The translations under genes and the position numbers were made by a program. A DNA stretch of 52,920 nucleotides from Cyanobacteria bacterium K_Offshore_surface_m2_239. Lineage in GTDB: Bacteria; Cyanobacteriota; Cyanobacteriia; PCC-6307; Cyanobiaceae. The notes below the pieces were generated by a model. That model ran no database searches. It was not told the DNA's origin and worked only from the letters and a program-made list of their open reading frames with translations. Shown piece after piece: positions 21,282 to 31,873 of the stretch. Where the stretch lies: the NCBI GenBank assembly GCA_016882305.1, contig VGQX01000005.1, positions 1-52,920 of the forward strand, read 5' to 3'. Every line of letters starts with the position of its first letter. Position 1 is the first letter of the stretch.

Positions 21282-21969
21282 ATGAATAAAGTGCCCTTTT
21301 TTCGCGGGCTCAAGCTAAAACTCTTCAGACGGGAGGAGAGTCCAGACGTTTTTCTGGATCGAGTTAAAGGGGTCATACATGTTGGTGCCAATACAGGGCA
21401 GGAAAGATTGATTTATGAATCAAGACAGCTCAATGTGTTTTGGGTTGAGCCCATCCCAAATGTCTATGAAATTCTTTGACAAAACATCAGAGATCTCCCC
21501 CGTCAGCGAGCGGCACAGGCTTTGTTGCTCGATCAAGATGGAGTTCAAGTTACTTTGAACATCGCAAATAATGAGGGCGCCTCTTCATCTGTGATGTCAC
21601 TCAAAAAAACATCAAGAACTATGGCCTGGTGTTACTTATGTTGACGCTCTTGAGCTTACTTCCTCTACTTTTGGGACCTTGATTGATCAGTGTCAGGTAA
21701 ATATTAGTGATTATGATTCCCTTGTTTTGGACACACAAGGTTCCGAGCTTCTGATCCTAAAGGGTTCGATCCCAATGCTGTCTAAAATCAATTATGTTTT
21801 GATCGAAGCGCCAGATTTTGAAGCTTATGAAGGCTGTCCTCGGTTAGAGGACTTCAACCTGTTTATGAAACAACATGGTTTTCGCCTGGTTGCCAAGCGA
21901 GCTATTGCTGCCAGCTCGAAAGATTACGCCTATTATGATGTTCTCTATCGGAATAGGTCTAATAAATAA
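21282..21969 (+). pseudogene. FkbM-family methyltransferase, interrupted by in-frame TGA and a frameshift
   Basis: ORF 21282..21479 (GVIHVGANTGQERLIYESRQLNVFWVEPIPNVYEIL, stop TGA 21477-21479) continues in frame as QNIRDLPRQRAAQALLLDQDGVQVTLNIANNEGASSSV; frame changes at the A7 tract 21603-21609 and continues as HQELWPGVTYVDALELTSSTFGTLIDQCQVNISDYDSLVLDTQGSELLILKG. Confidence 0.8.
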
Positions 21970-22028
21970 TAGGTTTCCTTGGGTTGGCGGCGCAGATTTG
22001 TGATGTCCTCCCATGGGAAAGATTGATT

Positions 22029-22721
22029 CTATTTCTCTGCTCGCGTTTCCAGCGCACTCTCTATTCTTGTCTGCAGTTCTTCGACCTGGCTTAGCTGATC
22101 TGCCAGCTTCTGGGCTGCAAGCTGAAGCTGTACAAACTGATCGTCAGGACGATCTTTCCCATTCGAGCCCCAGCGTAGTTCGGCGCGGCTCAGCTCCTCC
22201 TCCAGGCGTGCCTGCAAGCTTCGCTGCAGACCCTTGAGCTGCTCGATGCTCGACCATGCCAATTCACGGCCCTTGTCCAGATGCTCGGGCTCCACTGTGA
22301 TGCCATGGCGCAACAGCATGCGTGCGCCGGTGAGCACGGCGGCAGGTATGAACTGGCCGATCGCCAGTGCGCCCAGACTGCCGGTGTGGAGCCAATCCTC
22401 CACTTGGTTGCTGCGATGACGTCCGGTTTTGCACCAGTGAGCGAAATGCTCGCAATTATTGAAAAGGAGGTTGTAATTCTGCTCTCCAAGTCGCCCCATC
22501 GCTCGACGCACCGTCACCCCGGCCGGCGAACAATTGCCAGGGGGGTAGTCCACAGTCGTCATGGCGAGACCCCGGCTGAAGTCCTCTCTGGTGCTGCGCA
22601 ATATCTCCCTTCCCTCCAGGTAGTGCGCCACCGTGCCGTCCCCCAAGTCGATTCCGTGGTGCTTGAAGAGGCCGTGTTGGCGGGGAACTTGCAGATGGTC
22701 AGCTGCGGCCACGTGCGGCAC
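22029..22721 (-). CDS. LRAT (lecithin:retinol acyltransferase)-domain protein
   Basis: HGLFKHHGIDLGDGTVAHYLEG and NYNLLFNNCEHFAHWCKTGRHRSNQVED (NCEHFA catalytic Cys block), C-terminal coiled-coil. Confidence 0.85.
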   Translation of the reverse strand: MPHVAAADHLQVPRQHGLFKHHGIDLGDGTVAHYLEGREILRSTREDFSRGLAMTTVDYPPGNCSPAGVTVRRAMGRLGEQNYNLLFNNCEHFAHWCKTGRHRSNQVEDWLHTGSLGALAIGQFIPAAVLTGARMLLRHGITVEPEHLDKGRELAWSSIEQLKGLQRSLQARLEEELSRAELRWGSNGKDRPDDQFVQLQLAAQKLADQLSQVEELQTRIESALETRAEK

Positions 22722-22792
22722 GGTGCGGGCTCATTCAGCATCGCCCCTGCCGCTTGTTGGCAGAAGGGTGCGCAGGTGGGGATTGCCGACGT

Positions 22793-24172
22793 TCACGCTG
22801 TGGCTTGACTGCCGTGATCGCGATGATCCGTTCGGCCATTGACACTGGGGATGGGGAGCACGTTCGAGCGGCTGCGTTGTTCCACCAGATCTCGCGTGAC
22901 GGTGAAGGTTTTCACATCGCGCCTGGAGGGGAGGTCGTACATCACCTCCAGCATCAATTCCTCCACGATGCCCCGCAGGGCACGGGCACCGGTTTTGCGT
23001 CGGTGCGCCTCGGCGGCGATCGCTTCCACCGCGCCGGGCTCAAAATCGAGACGGACATTGTCCATGCTCAGCAAGGTCTGGAATTGCTTGACCAGGGCAT
23101 CCCGGGGTTCTGTGAGAATCGCTTCCAAGGCTGCAGTGTCCAAGGGTTCCAGCACAGCGGTCACCGGCAGGCGGCCGATGAATTCCGGGATCAAGCCGTA
23201 GCGAACAAGATCGTCCGGCTCAAGGTGACGAAGCACGTCTGCGGCGTGGCGTTCCTTGCCTGTTTTGGGTCGACTTTGACCATCCGCCGGCAGGAAGCCA
23301 ATCGCATTGCGACCCATCCGCTTCTGCACCACATCCTCCAGGCCAACGAAGGCTCCCCCACAAATGAAGAGGATCTGACTGGTGTCGATTTGAATGCAAT
23401 CTTGATAAGGATGTTTGCGACCTCCCTGGGGTGGCACGTTGGCCACCGTGCCCTCCAGCATCTTGAGCAGTGCCTGCTGCACACCTTCGCCGGAAACATC
23501 TCGCGTAATCGAAGGATTTTCACTCTTGCGCGCGATCTTGTCGATTTCGTCAATATAGATAATCCCCCGCTGTGCTTGCTCCACATCCAGGTCTGCTTTC
23601 TGCAGCAATCTCAACAAAATGTTTTCGACGTCTTCGCCGACATAGCCAGCTTCCGTGAGGGTGGTGGCATCGGCGACGGCAAAGGGCACATCCAGAAGTT
23701 CCGCCAATGATTGAGCCAGAAGTGTTTTGCCGCAGCCCGTGGGCCCGATCAGCAGAATGTTGGATTTGTGCAGACGCGTGGCGCTGCGATCGGTCTCTCC
23801 CTGACCGTCACCCTGCCAGGCGAGGCGTTTGTAATGGTTGTAAACCGCGACAGCCAATACTTTTTTGGCTTCATCTTGTCCGACAACCTGCTGGTCGAGG
23901 CAGGCCTTGATCTGCTGGGGCTTGGGGATGGAGGCCAGGGTGGGGGCTGGCTTGGGGGTCTTCCTCTGGGCTGACTTGCGGTTTGCCTCGGCGGAAGGTC
24001 GTGCCCCGTGGGCGTGACCCTGACCGTCCACCAGCTCCTCGTCAAGGATCTCGTTGCAGAGATCGATGCACTCGTCGCAGATGTAGACACCCGGACCGGC
24101 GATCAGTTTGCGGACCTGATCCTGGGACTTGCCGCAAAAGGAACACTTCAGATGGGCGTCGAACTTGGCCAT
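22793..24172 (-). CDS. clpX: ATP-dependent Clp protease ATP-binding subunit ClpX
   Basis: [36 protein letters not shown] zinc finger; [28 protein letters not shown]. Confidence 0.98.
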   Translation of the reverse strand: MAKFDAHLKCSFCGKSQDQVRKLIAGPGVYICDECIDLCNEILDEELVDGQGHAHGARPSAEANRKSAQRKTPKPAPTLASIPKPQQIKACLDQQVVGQDEAKKVLAVAVYNHYKRLAWQGDGQGETDRSATRLHKSNILLIGPTGCGKTLLAQSLAELLDVPFAVADATTLTEAGYVGEDVENILLRLLQKADLDVEQAQRGIIYIDEIDKIARKSENPSITRDVSGEGVQQALLKMLEGTVANVPPQGGRKHPYQDCIQIDTSQILFICGGAFVGLEDVVQKRMGRNAIGFLPADGQSRPKTGKERHAADVLRHLEPDDLVRYGLIPEFIGRLPVTAVLEPLDTAALEAILTEPRDALVKQFQTLLSMDNVRLDFEPGAVEAIAAEAHRRKTGARALRGIVEELMLEVMYDLPSRRDVKTFTVTRDLVEQRSRSNVLPIPSVNGRTDHRDHGSQATA

Positions 24173-24257
24173 GGACGTGGTCGATGGGGGGGAGCGTACG
24201 GGGCGGCCCCGCTTTCAGGATGCCTTCAGGTGACCGCGAGTCGGCGGACCTTAAGGA

Positions 24258-24989
24258 TCAAACCGGGGTGGGCAAGGGAATCCCCTCCACGACCCTGTCG
24301 ATTAATCCATATTCAACCGCCTCTGGCGGCGAAAGGAAATAGTCTCGGTCGGTGTCTTCGGAGATTTTCTCCAAGGGTTGGCCAGTGTGCTCAGCCAGCA
24401 GGGAGTTGAGGGTGTCCTTGAGGTAGAGGATTTCCTTGGCCTGGATTTCAATGTCCACGGCCTGGCCCTGGGCACCCCCCAGCGGTTGGTGAATCATGAT
24501 GCGAGCGTTTGGCAGCGCCAGGCGTTTGCCTTTGGTGCCGCCGGACAGCAAAAACGCTCCCATGCTCGCCGCCAGCCCGTAGCAAATCGTCACGATGTCC
24601 GGGCTGACTTGCTGCATCGTGTCGTAGATGGCCAGTCCCGCCGTCACAGAGCCCCCGGGGGAGTTGATGTAGATCTGAATGTCTTTTTCTGGATCCTCCG
24701 CCTCAAGGAAAAGCAACTGAGCCACCAAGGAGTCGGCCAATTGATCGTCAATTCCAGTGCCGAGAAAGATGATCCGCTCCCGCAACAGGCGTGAGTAGAT
24801 ATCAAAGGCCCGTTCCCCTCGGCCGGACTGCTCAACGACCGTCGGCAGCACCCCTGGAGAGGCGCCAGGGCTGGGGGAGGTCAGAGCAGCCCAAGGACGA
24901 GGACCTTGCCAGCGGCTGTGGACGGGGTGGGGCAGAACCCCGCCAGGGCCGGGGGGGAGGGGGGCGGAGTCGGGGTGGGCCAGGGTCAC
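24258..24989 (-). CDS. clpP: ATP-dependent Clp protease proteolytic subunit
   Basis: [86 protein letters not shown]; start may lie downstream of 24989. Confidence 0.96.
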   Translation of the reverse strand: MTLAHPDSAPLPPGPGGVLPHPVHSRWQGPRPWAALTSPSPGASPGVLPTVVEQSGRGERAFDIYSRLLRERIIFLGTGIDDQLADSLVAQLLFLEAEDPEKDIQIYINSPGGSVTAGLAIYDTMQQVSPDIVTICYGLAASMGAFLLSGGTKGKRLALPNARIMIHQPLGGAQGQAVDIEIQAKEILYLKDTLNSLLAEHTGQPLEKISEDTDRDYFLSPPEAVEYGLIDRVVEGIPLPTPV

Positions 24990-25054
24990 ACGCGGGGATC
25001 TGGTAAAGAACTGGGAGCTTCAATCTATGGGGTGCGACGGCTCGCCGCCGCTGG

Positions 25055-26554
25055 TCAATCGTCCGCCTGGTCCGCCGACTTGCCACTCGTCGTCGTTCTG
25101 CCCTTGGCCTTGCTGGTTTCGGCCTTGCTGGTTGGTTCCGGCTTGGCCGCCGGCCCGTCCGTGCTGTCCGCCTCCTCAGTCCCGCCGGGCTCCTCGGCGA
25201 CGGGGTCCGCGGAAGTCTCTGTGATGGTGGAATTCTCCTCCAGCCAGTTCAGGAGCTTCTCCTGCAGCAGTTCGTCGCTGACCACCTGCCGCAGGCGCTC
25301 CTCATCAATGTCAGACGGTTGGCCCAGTTCTCGGCGCAACTCGGTGGCTCGGGCGGAGATGTCGCTCTCCGACACCTCGATCGCCTCCGCGCTGGCCAGG
25401 GCGGAGAGGGCAAGGCTGCGCCGCAGACGCTTTTCCGCCTCGGGTCTGGAGGTTTCCATCAGGCTGCGCACCACGTCGTCCGTGAACACCTTCTTCACAT
25501 CCATCCCTTGCTGGGCGATCTGACGTGCCGTTTGCTCGACGAGCTGCGCCATCTCCTGCCGCACCAGCGTTTCCGGCAGTTCCACCTCCAGCTCCGCCAC
25601 CAGAGCCTCCAGCAGGGCTTCGTGCCGATTGGCGCGATGGCGCCGTTCCGCATCCGCCTTCAGCCGTTCCTCCAGATCGGCCTTGAGGTCCGCGAGGCTG
25701 CTCTTGTCGCTGGCCTGCTGGGCAAAGGCATCGTCCAGGGGAGGGAGCTCCCGGGTCTTCAAGTCCAGCAGGGTGATCGCGAACGAGGCCTCGCGGCCCG
25801 CCGCCGCCTCCTCCTGGGGATAGGAGGCCGGGAAGGCGCAGGCCACCTCTCGGCTGGCACCCACCTCCAGTCCGACAATCCCCTCCACGAACCCTGGAAT
25901 CATCCGGCCCTCCTCCATGTCCACATCCATTCCCTCGCTGCTCCCGCCCTCGATCGGAGCGCCGTTGTCGACGTACGCGCCGCTGAAACGGACGCGCGCC
26001 ACATCGCCCATCGCCGCCGGCCGACCTTCCACCGGCACCAGAGTGGCCAGCTGACGACGGGACTGCTCCAGAATCCCGTCCACCGCGGCGGGATCGAAGG
26101 CCACGGGCACCGCCTCCGCCTTCAGCCCCGTCGTCGCCCGCAGGGTGGGGCTGGGTTCCACGTCCATCTCCAGCGTCAGCACCAGATCGCTGCCTGGAGC
26201 GAAGCGATCGAGCACGGCGTCGAAGCCTTCCCGCAGCTCCGGCCGTCCCAGAGGGGCGATGTTCTCCTGTCGCAGGGCATCACGCCAGACGCTGTCCACC
26301 AGGTCTTCCAGGGCGGTGGCCCGGATCCGCAACGGTCCGAGCTGTTGAATCAACACTGACCGGGGCACCTTCCCTTTGCGAAAGCCCGGCAGCTTCACGC
26401 TGCGGCTCAACTTTTCCACCGCGGCGTCGTAACTGGCCTGGCAGCGTCCCCCGGGGATGGCCACTTCCAGGGCCACACGGCAGCCGGGGCGGGATTGGCT
26501 GCTCACTTTCAGGCCGGAGGCCTGACCGGTGGAGGGGCTGGCGGCTGGGGTCAT
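25055..26554 (-). CDS. tig: Trigger factor
   Basis: VALEVAIPGGRCQASYDAAVEKLSRSVKLPGFRKGKVPRSVL (GFRxGKxP), PPIase-like middle domain; adjacent to clpP-clpX. Confidence 0.96.
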   Translation of the reverse strand: MTPAASPSTGQASGLKVSSQSRPGCRVALEVAIPGGRCQASYDAAVEKLSRSVKLPGFRKGKVPRSVLIQQLGPLRIRATALEDLVDSVWRDALRQENIAPLGRPELREGFDAVLDRFAPGSDLVLTLEMDVEPSPTLRATTGLKAEAVPVAFDPAAVDGILEQSRRQLATLVPVEGRPAAMGDVARVRFSGAYVDNGAPIEGGSSEGMDVDMEEGRMIPGFVEGIVGLEVGASREVACAFPASYPQEEAAAGREASFAITLLDLKTRELPPLDDAFAQQASDKSSLADLKADLEERLKADAERRHRANRHEALLEALVAELEVELPETLVRQEMAQLVEQTARQIAQQGMDVKKVFTDDVVRSLMETSRPEAEKRLRRSLALSALASAEAIEVSESDISARATELRRELGQPSDIDEERLRQVVSDELLQEKLLNWLEENSTITETSADPVAEEPGGTEEADSTDGPAAKPEPTSKAETSKAKGRTTTSGKSADQADD

Positions 26555-26590
26555 GGACGGGGCCGGACGGCGGGCAATCCCTCATCCTAA

Positions 26591-26635
26591 GAAAGTGGCT
26601 CCGGAGGAAGTGACTCCGGAGGAAGTGGCTCTGGA
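26591..26635. repeat. Three 15-bp tandem units upstream of tig
   Basis: gaaagtggctccgga / ggaagtgactccgga / ggaagtggctctgga. Confidence 0.85.
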
Positions 26636-26889
26636 TCCATTGAGAGCGTATTCTTGGCAAGACGCTCAGTCGAGTCGATATACCCAGCTATCCTTGGCAC
26701 CTTGGCCAGCTGTCTTTGGGCCAACCGTTCTCAGAGCGCTTGGTTCGCTGTCCACACGGGATCTCCATAACCGACCGTACCGGTCCCTTCCGGTGATCCA
26801 GCCCGCGCCTGCGCCTCATCTCTTGCTCAGCAGACCAGGACGATCCACTTTCCATCAGCCTTCCCACCCTTCTTCCGTCTCCTCCTTCG

Positions 26890-27975
26890 GTGACCACCCT
26901 TTCCACATCCGGCCCTGATTCCCAAGCCAACAGCGCGACCCGGGGCGGCCTTCCCTCCCGTCCCCTGCGGATCGGTCTTCTGGGGGCGACCGGTGCCGTG
27001 GGCCAAGAGATCCTTCATCTCTTGAAGGAGAGGCGCTTTCCCGTGCGAGAGCTGCGCCTGTTGGCTTCGCCTCGCTCCGCGGGTCAGGAGGTGATGTGGG
27101 GGGACGAGCCGTTGGTCGTGCAAGCGGTGGACGCGTCCAGTTTCCAGGGGCTCGATCTGGTGCTGGCCTCCGCGGGCGGGTCGGTGTCGCGGCAGTGGGC
27201 CCCCGAGGCCGTGGCCAACGGAGCGGTGGTGATCGACAACTCCAGCGCCTTCCGCATGGATCCCGAGGTGCCGCTGGTGGTGCCTGAGGTCAATCCCGCT
27301 GCGGCTTTCGCCCATCGCGGCATCCTGGCCAACCCCAACTGCACCACGATTCTGCTCTGCCTGGCTCTGGCCCCGCTGGAGGCCCGTCGGCGCATCCGGC
27401 GGGTGGTGGTGAGCACCTACCAGTCCGCCAGTGGCGCGGGCGCCCGGGCGATGGAGGAGCTCCGCCAGCTCACCCGCGTCGTTCTGGACGGCGGCACCGC
27501 CCAGAGCGAGGTGTTGCCCTATTCCCTGGCGTTCAATCTATTCCTGCATAATTCGCCGTTGGAAGAAAATGGCTACTGCGAAGAAGAGCTCAAAATGGTG
27601 CGGGAAACCCGCAAGATCATGGGCCGACCCGACCTGCTTCTCAGCGCCACCTGCGTGCGGGTTCCTGTGTTGCGGGCCCACTCGGAAGCCGTGAACATTG
27701 AATTCGAGGCCCCTCTGGCTGTGGAGGAGGCCCGCGCTTTGTTGGCCGAGGCTCCCGGTGTCACCATCATTGAGGATCCGGCCGCCAACCGCTTTCCCAT
27801 GCCCACCGATGTCACGGGGCGGGATCCGGTGGCCATCGGTCGTCTCCGACAGGACATCAGCCACCCCAATGCCCTGGAGCTGTGGCTGTGTGGCGATCAG
27901 ATCCGCAAGGGGGCGGCCCTCAATGCGATCCAGATCGCCGAACTGCTCATGAACGGTCAGGGAGGTTCCCCTTGA
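26890..27975 (+). CDS. asd: Aspartate-semialdehyde dehydrogenase
   Basis: [51 protein letters not shown]. Confidence 0.97.
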   Translation: MTTLSTSGPDSQANSATRGGLPSRPLRIGLLGATGAVGQEILHLLKERRFPVRELRLLASPRSAGQEVMWGDEPLVVQAVDASSFQGLDLVLASAGGSVSRQWAPEAVANGAVVIDNSSAFRMDPEVPLVVPEVNPAAAFAHRGILANPNCTTILLCLALAPLEARRRIRRVVVSTYQSASGAGARAMEELRQLTRVVLDGGTAQSEVLPYSLAFNLFLHNSPLEENGYCEEELKMVRETRKIMGRPDLLLSATCVRVPVLRAHSEAVNIEFEAPLAVEEARALLAEAPGVTIIEDPAANRFPMPTDVTGRDPVAIGRLRQDISHPNALELWLCGDQIRKGAALNAIQIAELLMNGQGGSP

Positions 27976-28880
27976 CGCGTCGTCCCTTGGAGCGCTCCCC
28001 GCGTTTCGGTCGCGTGTTGACCGCCATGGTCACCCCCTTTGGTTCGGATGGGACCGTGGATCTTCCGTTGGCGGAACAATTGGCCGACCATCTGGTGCGC
28101 CATGGCTCCGACGGACTGGTGGTGTGTGGGACCACCGGTGAGTCTCCCACCCTCAGCTGGGACGAGCAGCACGCTCTGTTCACGGCCGTGAAGGGCGCCG
28201 TGGGAGACCGCGCGGTGGTGCTGGCCGGAAGTGGCAGCAACTGCACGGCCGAAGCCGTGGAGGCCACCTGCGCCGCTGGAGCAATGGGCGCGGATGCTGC
28301 TCTGGTGGTGGTGCCTTACTACAACAAGCCTCCGCAAGCCGGCCTGGAGGCCCACTTCCGCGCTGTCGCGGAAGCCGCCCCGGATCTGCCCTTGATGCTC
28401 TACAACATTCCCGGGCGCACGGCCTGCCATCTGGAGCCGCGGACGGTGCAGCGACTGATGGATTGCGCCAATGTGGTGGCCTTCAAAGCGGCCAGCGGCA
28501 CGACGGAAGAGGTCCAGCAACTGCGAGCCCTTTGCGGCGATCGATTGGCCATCTACAGCGGCGATGATTCCCTCACCCTGCCGATGCTTGCCGTGGGGGC
28601 TGTTGGCGTGGTGAGCGTGGCCAGCCACCTGGTGGGAGACACCATTCAGGCCATGATTCAGGCTTTTCTGGCGGGAAAGAATGAGGATGCTCTGGCTCTT
28701 CATCAACAGCTCTTGCCGCTGTTCAAGGCATTGTTCTGCACCACCAATCCCATCCCTGTGAAAGCCGCTCTTGAGCTTCGCGGTTGGGCTGTTGGGTCTC
28801 CGCGTCTGCCCCTTGTCCCCGCTGACAGTCAGGTCCGCGAACGCCTTTCCTCCATCCTTGCTGCCCTGCGTCCCACCTGA
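27972..28880 (+). CDS. dapA: 4-hydroxy-tetrahydrodipicolinate synthase
   Basis: [51 protein letters not shown]; likely TTG start at 27972 overlapping the asd stop. Confidence 0.96.
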   Translation: MTRRPLERSPRFGRVLTAMVTPFGSDGTVDLPLAEQLADHLVRHGSDGLVVCGTTGESPTLSWDEQHALFTAVKGAVGDRAVVLAGSGSNCTAEAVEATCAAGAMGADAALVVVPYYNKPPQAGLEAHFRAVAEAAPDLPLMLYNIPGRTACHLEPRTVQRLMDCANVVAFKAASGTTEEVQQLRALCGDRLAIYSGDDSLTLPMLAVGAVGVVSVASHLVGDTIQAMIQAFLAGKNEDALALHQQLLPLFKALFCTTNPIPVKAALELRGWAVGSPRLPLVPADSQVRERLSSILAALRPT

Positions 28881-28926
28881 CGCCAAGGCTTCGCAACAAA
28901 TCAAGTTTTACCCGAGTTCTTTTTTC

Positions 28927-30891
28927 ATGACCAGTTCCGACGGCAACGCGACCAAGCCAATCTCCAAAGATGCCAAACCACCAACCCTCCGGGTTATTCC
29001 TCTGGGGGGATTGCATGAGATTGGAAAAAATACCTGTGTTTTTGAGTATGGCGACGACCTGATGATGGTGGATGCCGGCCTCGCTTTCCCGAGCGATGGC
29101 ATGCATGGCGTCAATGTCGTTTTGCCTGACACCAGCTACCTGCGCGAAAACCATAAGCGGATTCGCGCCATGATTGTAACGCATGGCCATGAAGATCATA
29201 TTGGCGGCATTCCTTATCACCTCAAGAATTTTAATATCCCTGTCATTTATGGTCCCCGACTGGCCCTCTCCATGTTGACGGGCAAGATGGAAGAAGCGGG
29301 CGTCACCGATCGCACAACCCTTCAAACGGTTGCTCCGCGCGATGTTGTTCAGGTTGGACAGCACTTCAAGGTGGAATTCATTCGTAATACCCACTCCATA
29401 GCCGACAGCTTCAGCCTGGCGATTACAACTCCTGTGGGTGTCGTTGTCTTCACGGGGGATTTCAAGTTTGATCACACCCCTGTGGATGGCGAGGTGTTTG
29501 ATCTGCAGCGCATGGCGCAATACGGCGAGCAGGGTGTGCTGTGTCTCTTCAGCGATTCCACCAACGCCGAGCTGCCCGGATTCACCCCCCCTGAGCGGGC
29601 GGTTTTCCCCAGCCTTGATCGTCATTTTTCCAAGGCGGAAGGGCGGGTGATCGTCACAACATTTGCCAGCTCGGTGCACCGGGTTTCCATGGTTCTTGAA
29701 TTGGCCATGAAGCACGGACGCAAAGTGGGCCTGCTCGGTCGTTCCATGCTCAACGTGATTGCCAAAGCTCGCGAGCTGGGCTACATGCGCTGCCCGGACG
29801 AGCTGTTCGTGCCCATCAAGCAGATTCGCGACCTGCCGGACCGGGAGATCGTTCTTCTCATGACGGGCAGTCAGGGCGAACCTTTGGCGGCACTGAGTCG
29901 CATCTCCCGCGGCGAACACCCGCAGGTTCAAGTCAAATCCAGCGACACCATCATCTTCTCCGCCAGTCCTATTCCCGGCAACACGATTTCGGTGGTCAAC
30001 ACCATCGATCGCCTGATGATGCTGGGCGCCAAGGTGGTGTATGGCAAAGGGGAGGGCATTCACGTCTCCGGCCATGGCAGCCAGGAAGATCAGAAGCTGA
30101 TGCTGGCCCTCACGCGTCCGAAGTTCTTTGTGCCTGTCCACGGGGAGCATCGCATGTTGGTTTGCCATTCGAAGACGGCTCAATCCATGGGCGTTCCCGC
30201 CGACAACATCCTGATCATTGACAATGGTGATGTCGTCGAACTCACGCCTGAGTCCATCCGGCGCGGCGAGGCGGTGAAGGCCGGGATCGAACTGTTGGAT
30301 GCGTCGCGCAACGGCATCGTGGACGCGCGTGTGCTCAAGGAGCGCCAGCAGCTGGCGGAGGACGGCGTGATCACCCTGTTGGCTGTCATCAGCACCGACG
30401 GTGTCATGGCGGCTCCGCCCCGGGTCAATCTGCGCGGTGTGGTCACCACCGCCGACCCGCGCAAGCTCTCCATTTGGGCTGAACGGGAAATCCGCTGGGT
30501 GTTGGAAAATCGCTGGAATCAGCTCTCTCGCAACAGTGGCGGCAAAGCGCCGGATGTGGACTGGGTGGGCGTGCAGCGGGAGGCCGAGGTGGGCCTGCAG
30601 CGACGGTTGCGCCGCGAGCTGCAAGTCGATCCACTGATCATCTGCCTGGTCCAGCCGGCTCCCGCCGGAAGTCCCGCGTACAAAGGGCAGGCTGACGCCG
30701 AGCCGGACACCCGACCCGCGCCCAAGGGGCGGCAGGGGTCCCGCGACCGCGGCCGGGAGGGTGGAGCCTCCGAGGCGCGTCCACGCCCCGAACCGGTGAT
30801 CAACGCCGCCAAACCCGCCGCGCCTCCGGAGGAGCCGGAACTTCCCAACGGCCGCACCCGGCGCCGTCGTTCGGCGGCTCTGGCCGGTTGA
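28927..30891 (+). CDS. rnj: Ribonuclease J
   Basis: LRVIPLGGLHEIGKNTCVFEYGDDLMMVDAGLAFP, VTHGHEDHIGGIPYHL, FTGDFKFDHTPVDG; in-frame ATG at 28927. Confidence 0.95.
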   Translation: MTSSDGNATKPISKDAKPPTLRVIPLGGLHEIGKNTCVFEYGDDLMMVDAGLAFPSDGMHGVNVVLPDTSYLRENHKRIRAMIVTHGHEDHIGGIPYHLKNFNIPVIYGPRLALSMLTGKMEEAGVTDRTTLQTVAPRDVVQVGQHFKVEFIRNTHSIADSFSLAITTPVGVVVFTGDFKFDHTPVDGEVFDLQRMAQYGEQGVLCLFSDSTNAELPGFTPPERAVFPSLDRHFSKAEGRVIVTTFASSVHRVSMVLELAMKHGRKVGLLGRSMLNVIAKARELGYMRCPDELFVPIKQIRDLPDREIVLLMTGSQGEPLAALSRISRGEHPQVQVKSSDTIIFSASPIPGNTISVVNTIDRLMMLGAKVVYGKGEGIHVSGHGSQEDQKLMLALTRPKFFVPVHGEHRMLVCHSKTAQSMGVPADNILIIDNGDVVELTPESIRRGEAVKAGIELLDASRNGIVDARVLKERQQLAEDGVITLLAVISTDGVMAAPPRVNLRGVVTTADPRKLSIWAEREIRWVLENRWNQLSRNSGGKAPDVDWVGVQREAEVGLQRRLRRELQVDPLIICLVQPAPAGSPAYKGQADAEPDTRPAPKGRQGSRDRGREGGASEARPRPEPVINAAKPAAPPEEPELPNGRTRRRRSAALAG

Positions 30892-30898
30892 GCTCCGC

Positions 30899-31873
30899 TC
30901 AGCCGATCTTGAACAGCAACAAGGAGGTCCTCAGGTCCTCCTCGTCATCTGGCGAGAGCGCCTCCTCGCTGTTCCGCGTTTTGTCCAGCGCGGGCTCCTC
31001 GACGCTGGACGCCAACACCAGGTCCACTTCCTCGGCCAGGGCTGGATTGGCCTGGTGCACCTCCACCAGCTCAGGTTCCTCCACCACCTCTGGAATGAGA
31101 GGGCGCGGGGTGAGCGAGGGGAGAACACCGTTCTGCGCGACGGCTGAGGGTGGCGCGTCTTCGGTCGGGGGTGGCGCCGCGTCTTCCGCAGTGGTCTCCA
31201 CCGTCGCCTCCGGGGTGGTCGCCCAGGGCATCACCGGCACGGTGATGTGCAGGGTTTCGTTGCTGGACGGGGCCGCGGCGGGTTGAAAGGGGTCTGCCGC
31301 CAGCCCCGGGTCGGCGCTTGTCTCCGCGTTCCGGCGCGCCGTCGGCGGGGCGACCGCTTCGTCCACCTTGGCCTCGGGTTGGGGTTGGCCGGACGGCGCC
31401 CCCTCGCGGTGCAAGGCAATCACGGGCGCCCCGTTGGATCGCTCGGGGGCGGCGGCCAGCTCGTTCGGATGGGGGGGGTCTGTTTCCGGAAGAAACAGGG
31501 AGGGCCGTCCCCGCGGCTCCTCGTCGTCCTCCGTCTCCTCCGCCACGAAGGTGGAGGAGAGGGGCTTGTGGCACTGATCCAGCCCGTCCTCAGCAATCTG
31601 CCGCAGCGAGGATTCCGCGTCGCTGTTCTGAACCACGAGATAGAGGTCCTCCGCCGCGTCGCGGTCGCCAAAGCCATGCAGGAGGGTGTGGGCCATCAGC
31701 AGATGCATGCGGTGACGCAGACCTTTGATCTCCCCGTTCGCGTTTCCCCCTGGCAGTTCGCGCAGCAGAACGGTTCCCGCCTCCAACACCGTGTCCCAGC
31801 GACCCTCGCAGTACGCCTTTTCGATGGCCTCGTAGCGACGAAGGGCCTCAACGCCGCTTAGGGAGCTCTCCAT
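30899..31873 (-). CDS. Conserved hypothetical protein
   Basis: 324 aa; N-terminal helical YEAIEKAYCEGRWDTVLEAGTVLLRELPGG, then acidic/low-complexity; family not identified. Confidence 0.7.
   Translation of the reverse strand: MESSLSGVEALRRYEAIEKAYCEGRWDTVLEAGTVLLRELPGGNANGEIKGLRHRMHLLMAHTLLHGFGDRDAAEDLYLVVQNSDAESSLRQIAEDGLDQCHKPLSSTFVAEETEDDEEPRGRPSLFLPETDPPHPNELAAAPERSNGAPVIALHREGAPSGQPQPEAKVDEAVAPPTARRNAETSADPGLAADPFQPAAAPSSNETLHITVPVMPWATTPEATVETTAEDAAPPPTEDAPPSAVAQNGVLPSLTPRPLIPEVVEEPELVEVHQANPALAEEVDLVLASSVEEPALDKTRNSEEALSPDDEEDLRTSLLLFKIG

Noticed and set aside
28723-30624. 633-aa minus-strand ORF opposite RNase J
   Set aside because: Shadow ORF antisense to a clear RNase J; no recognisable domain.
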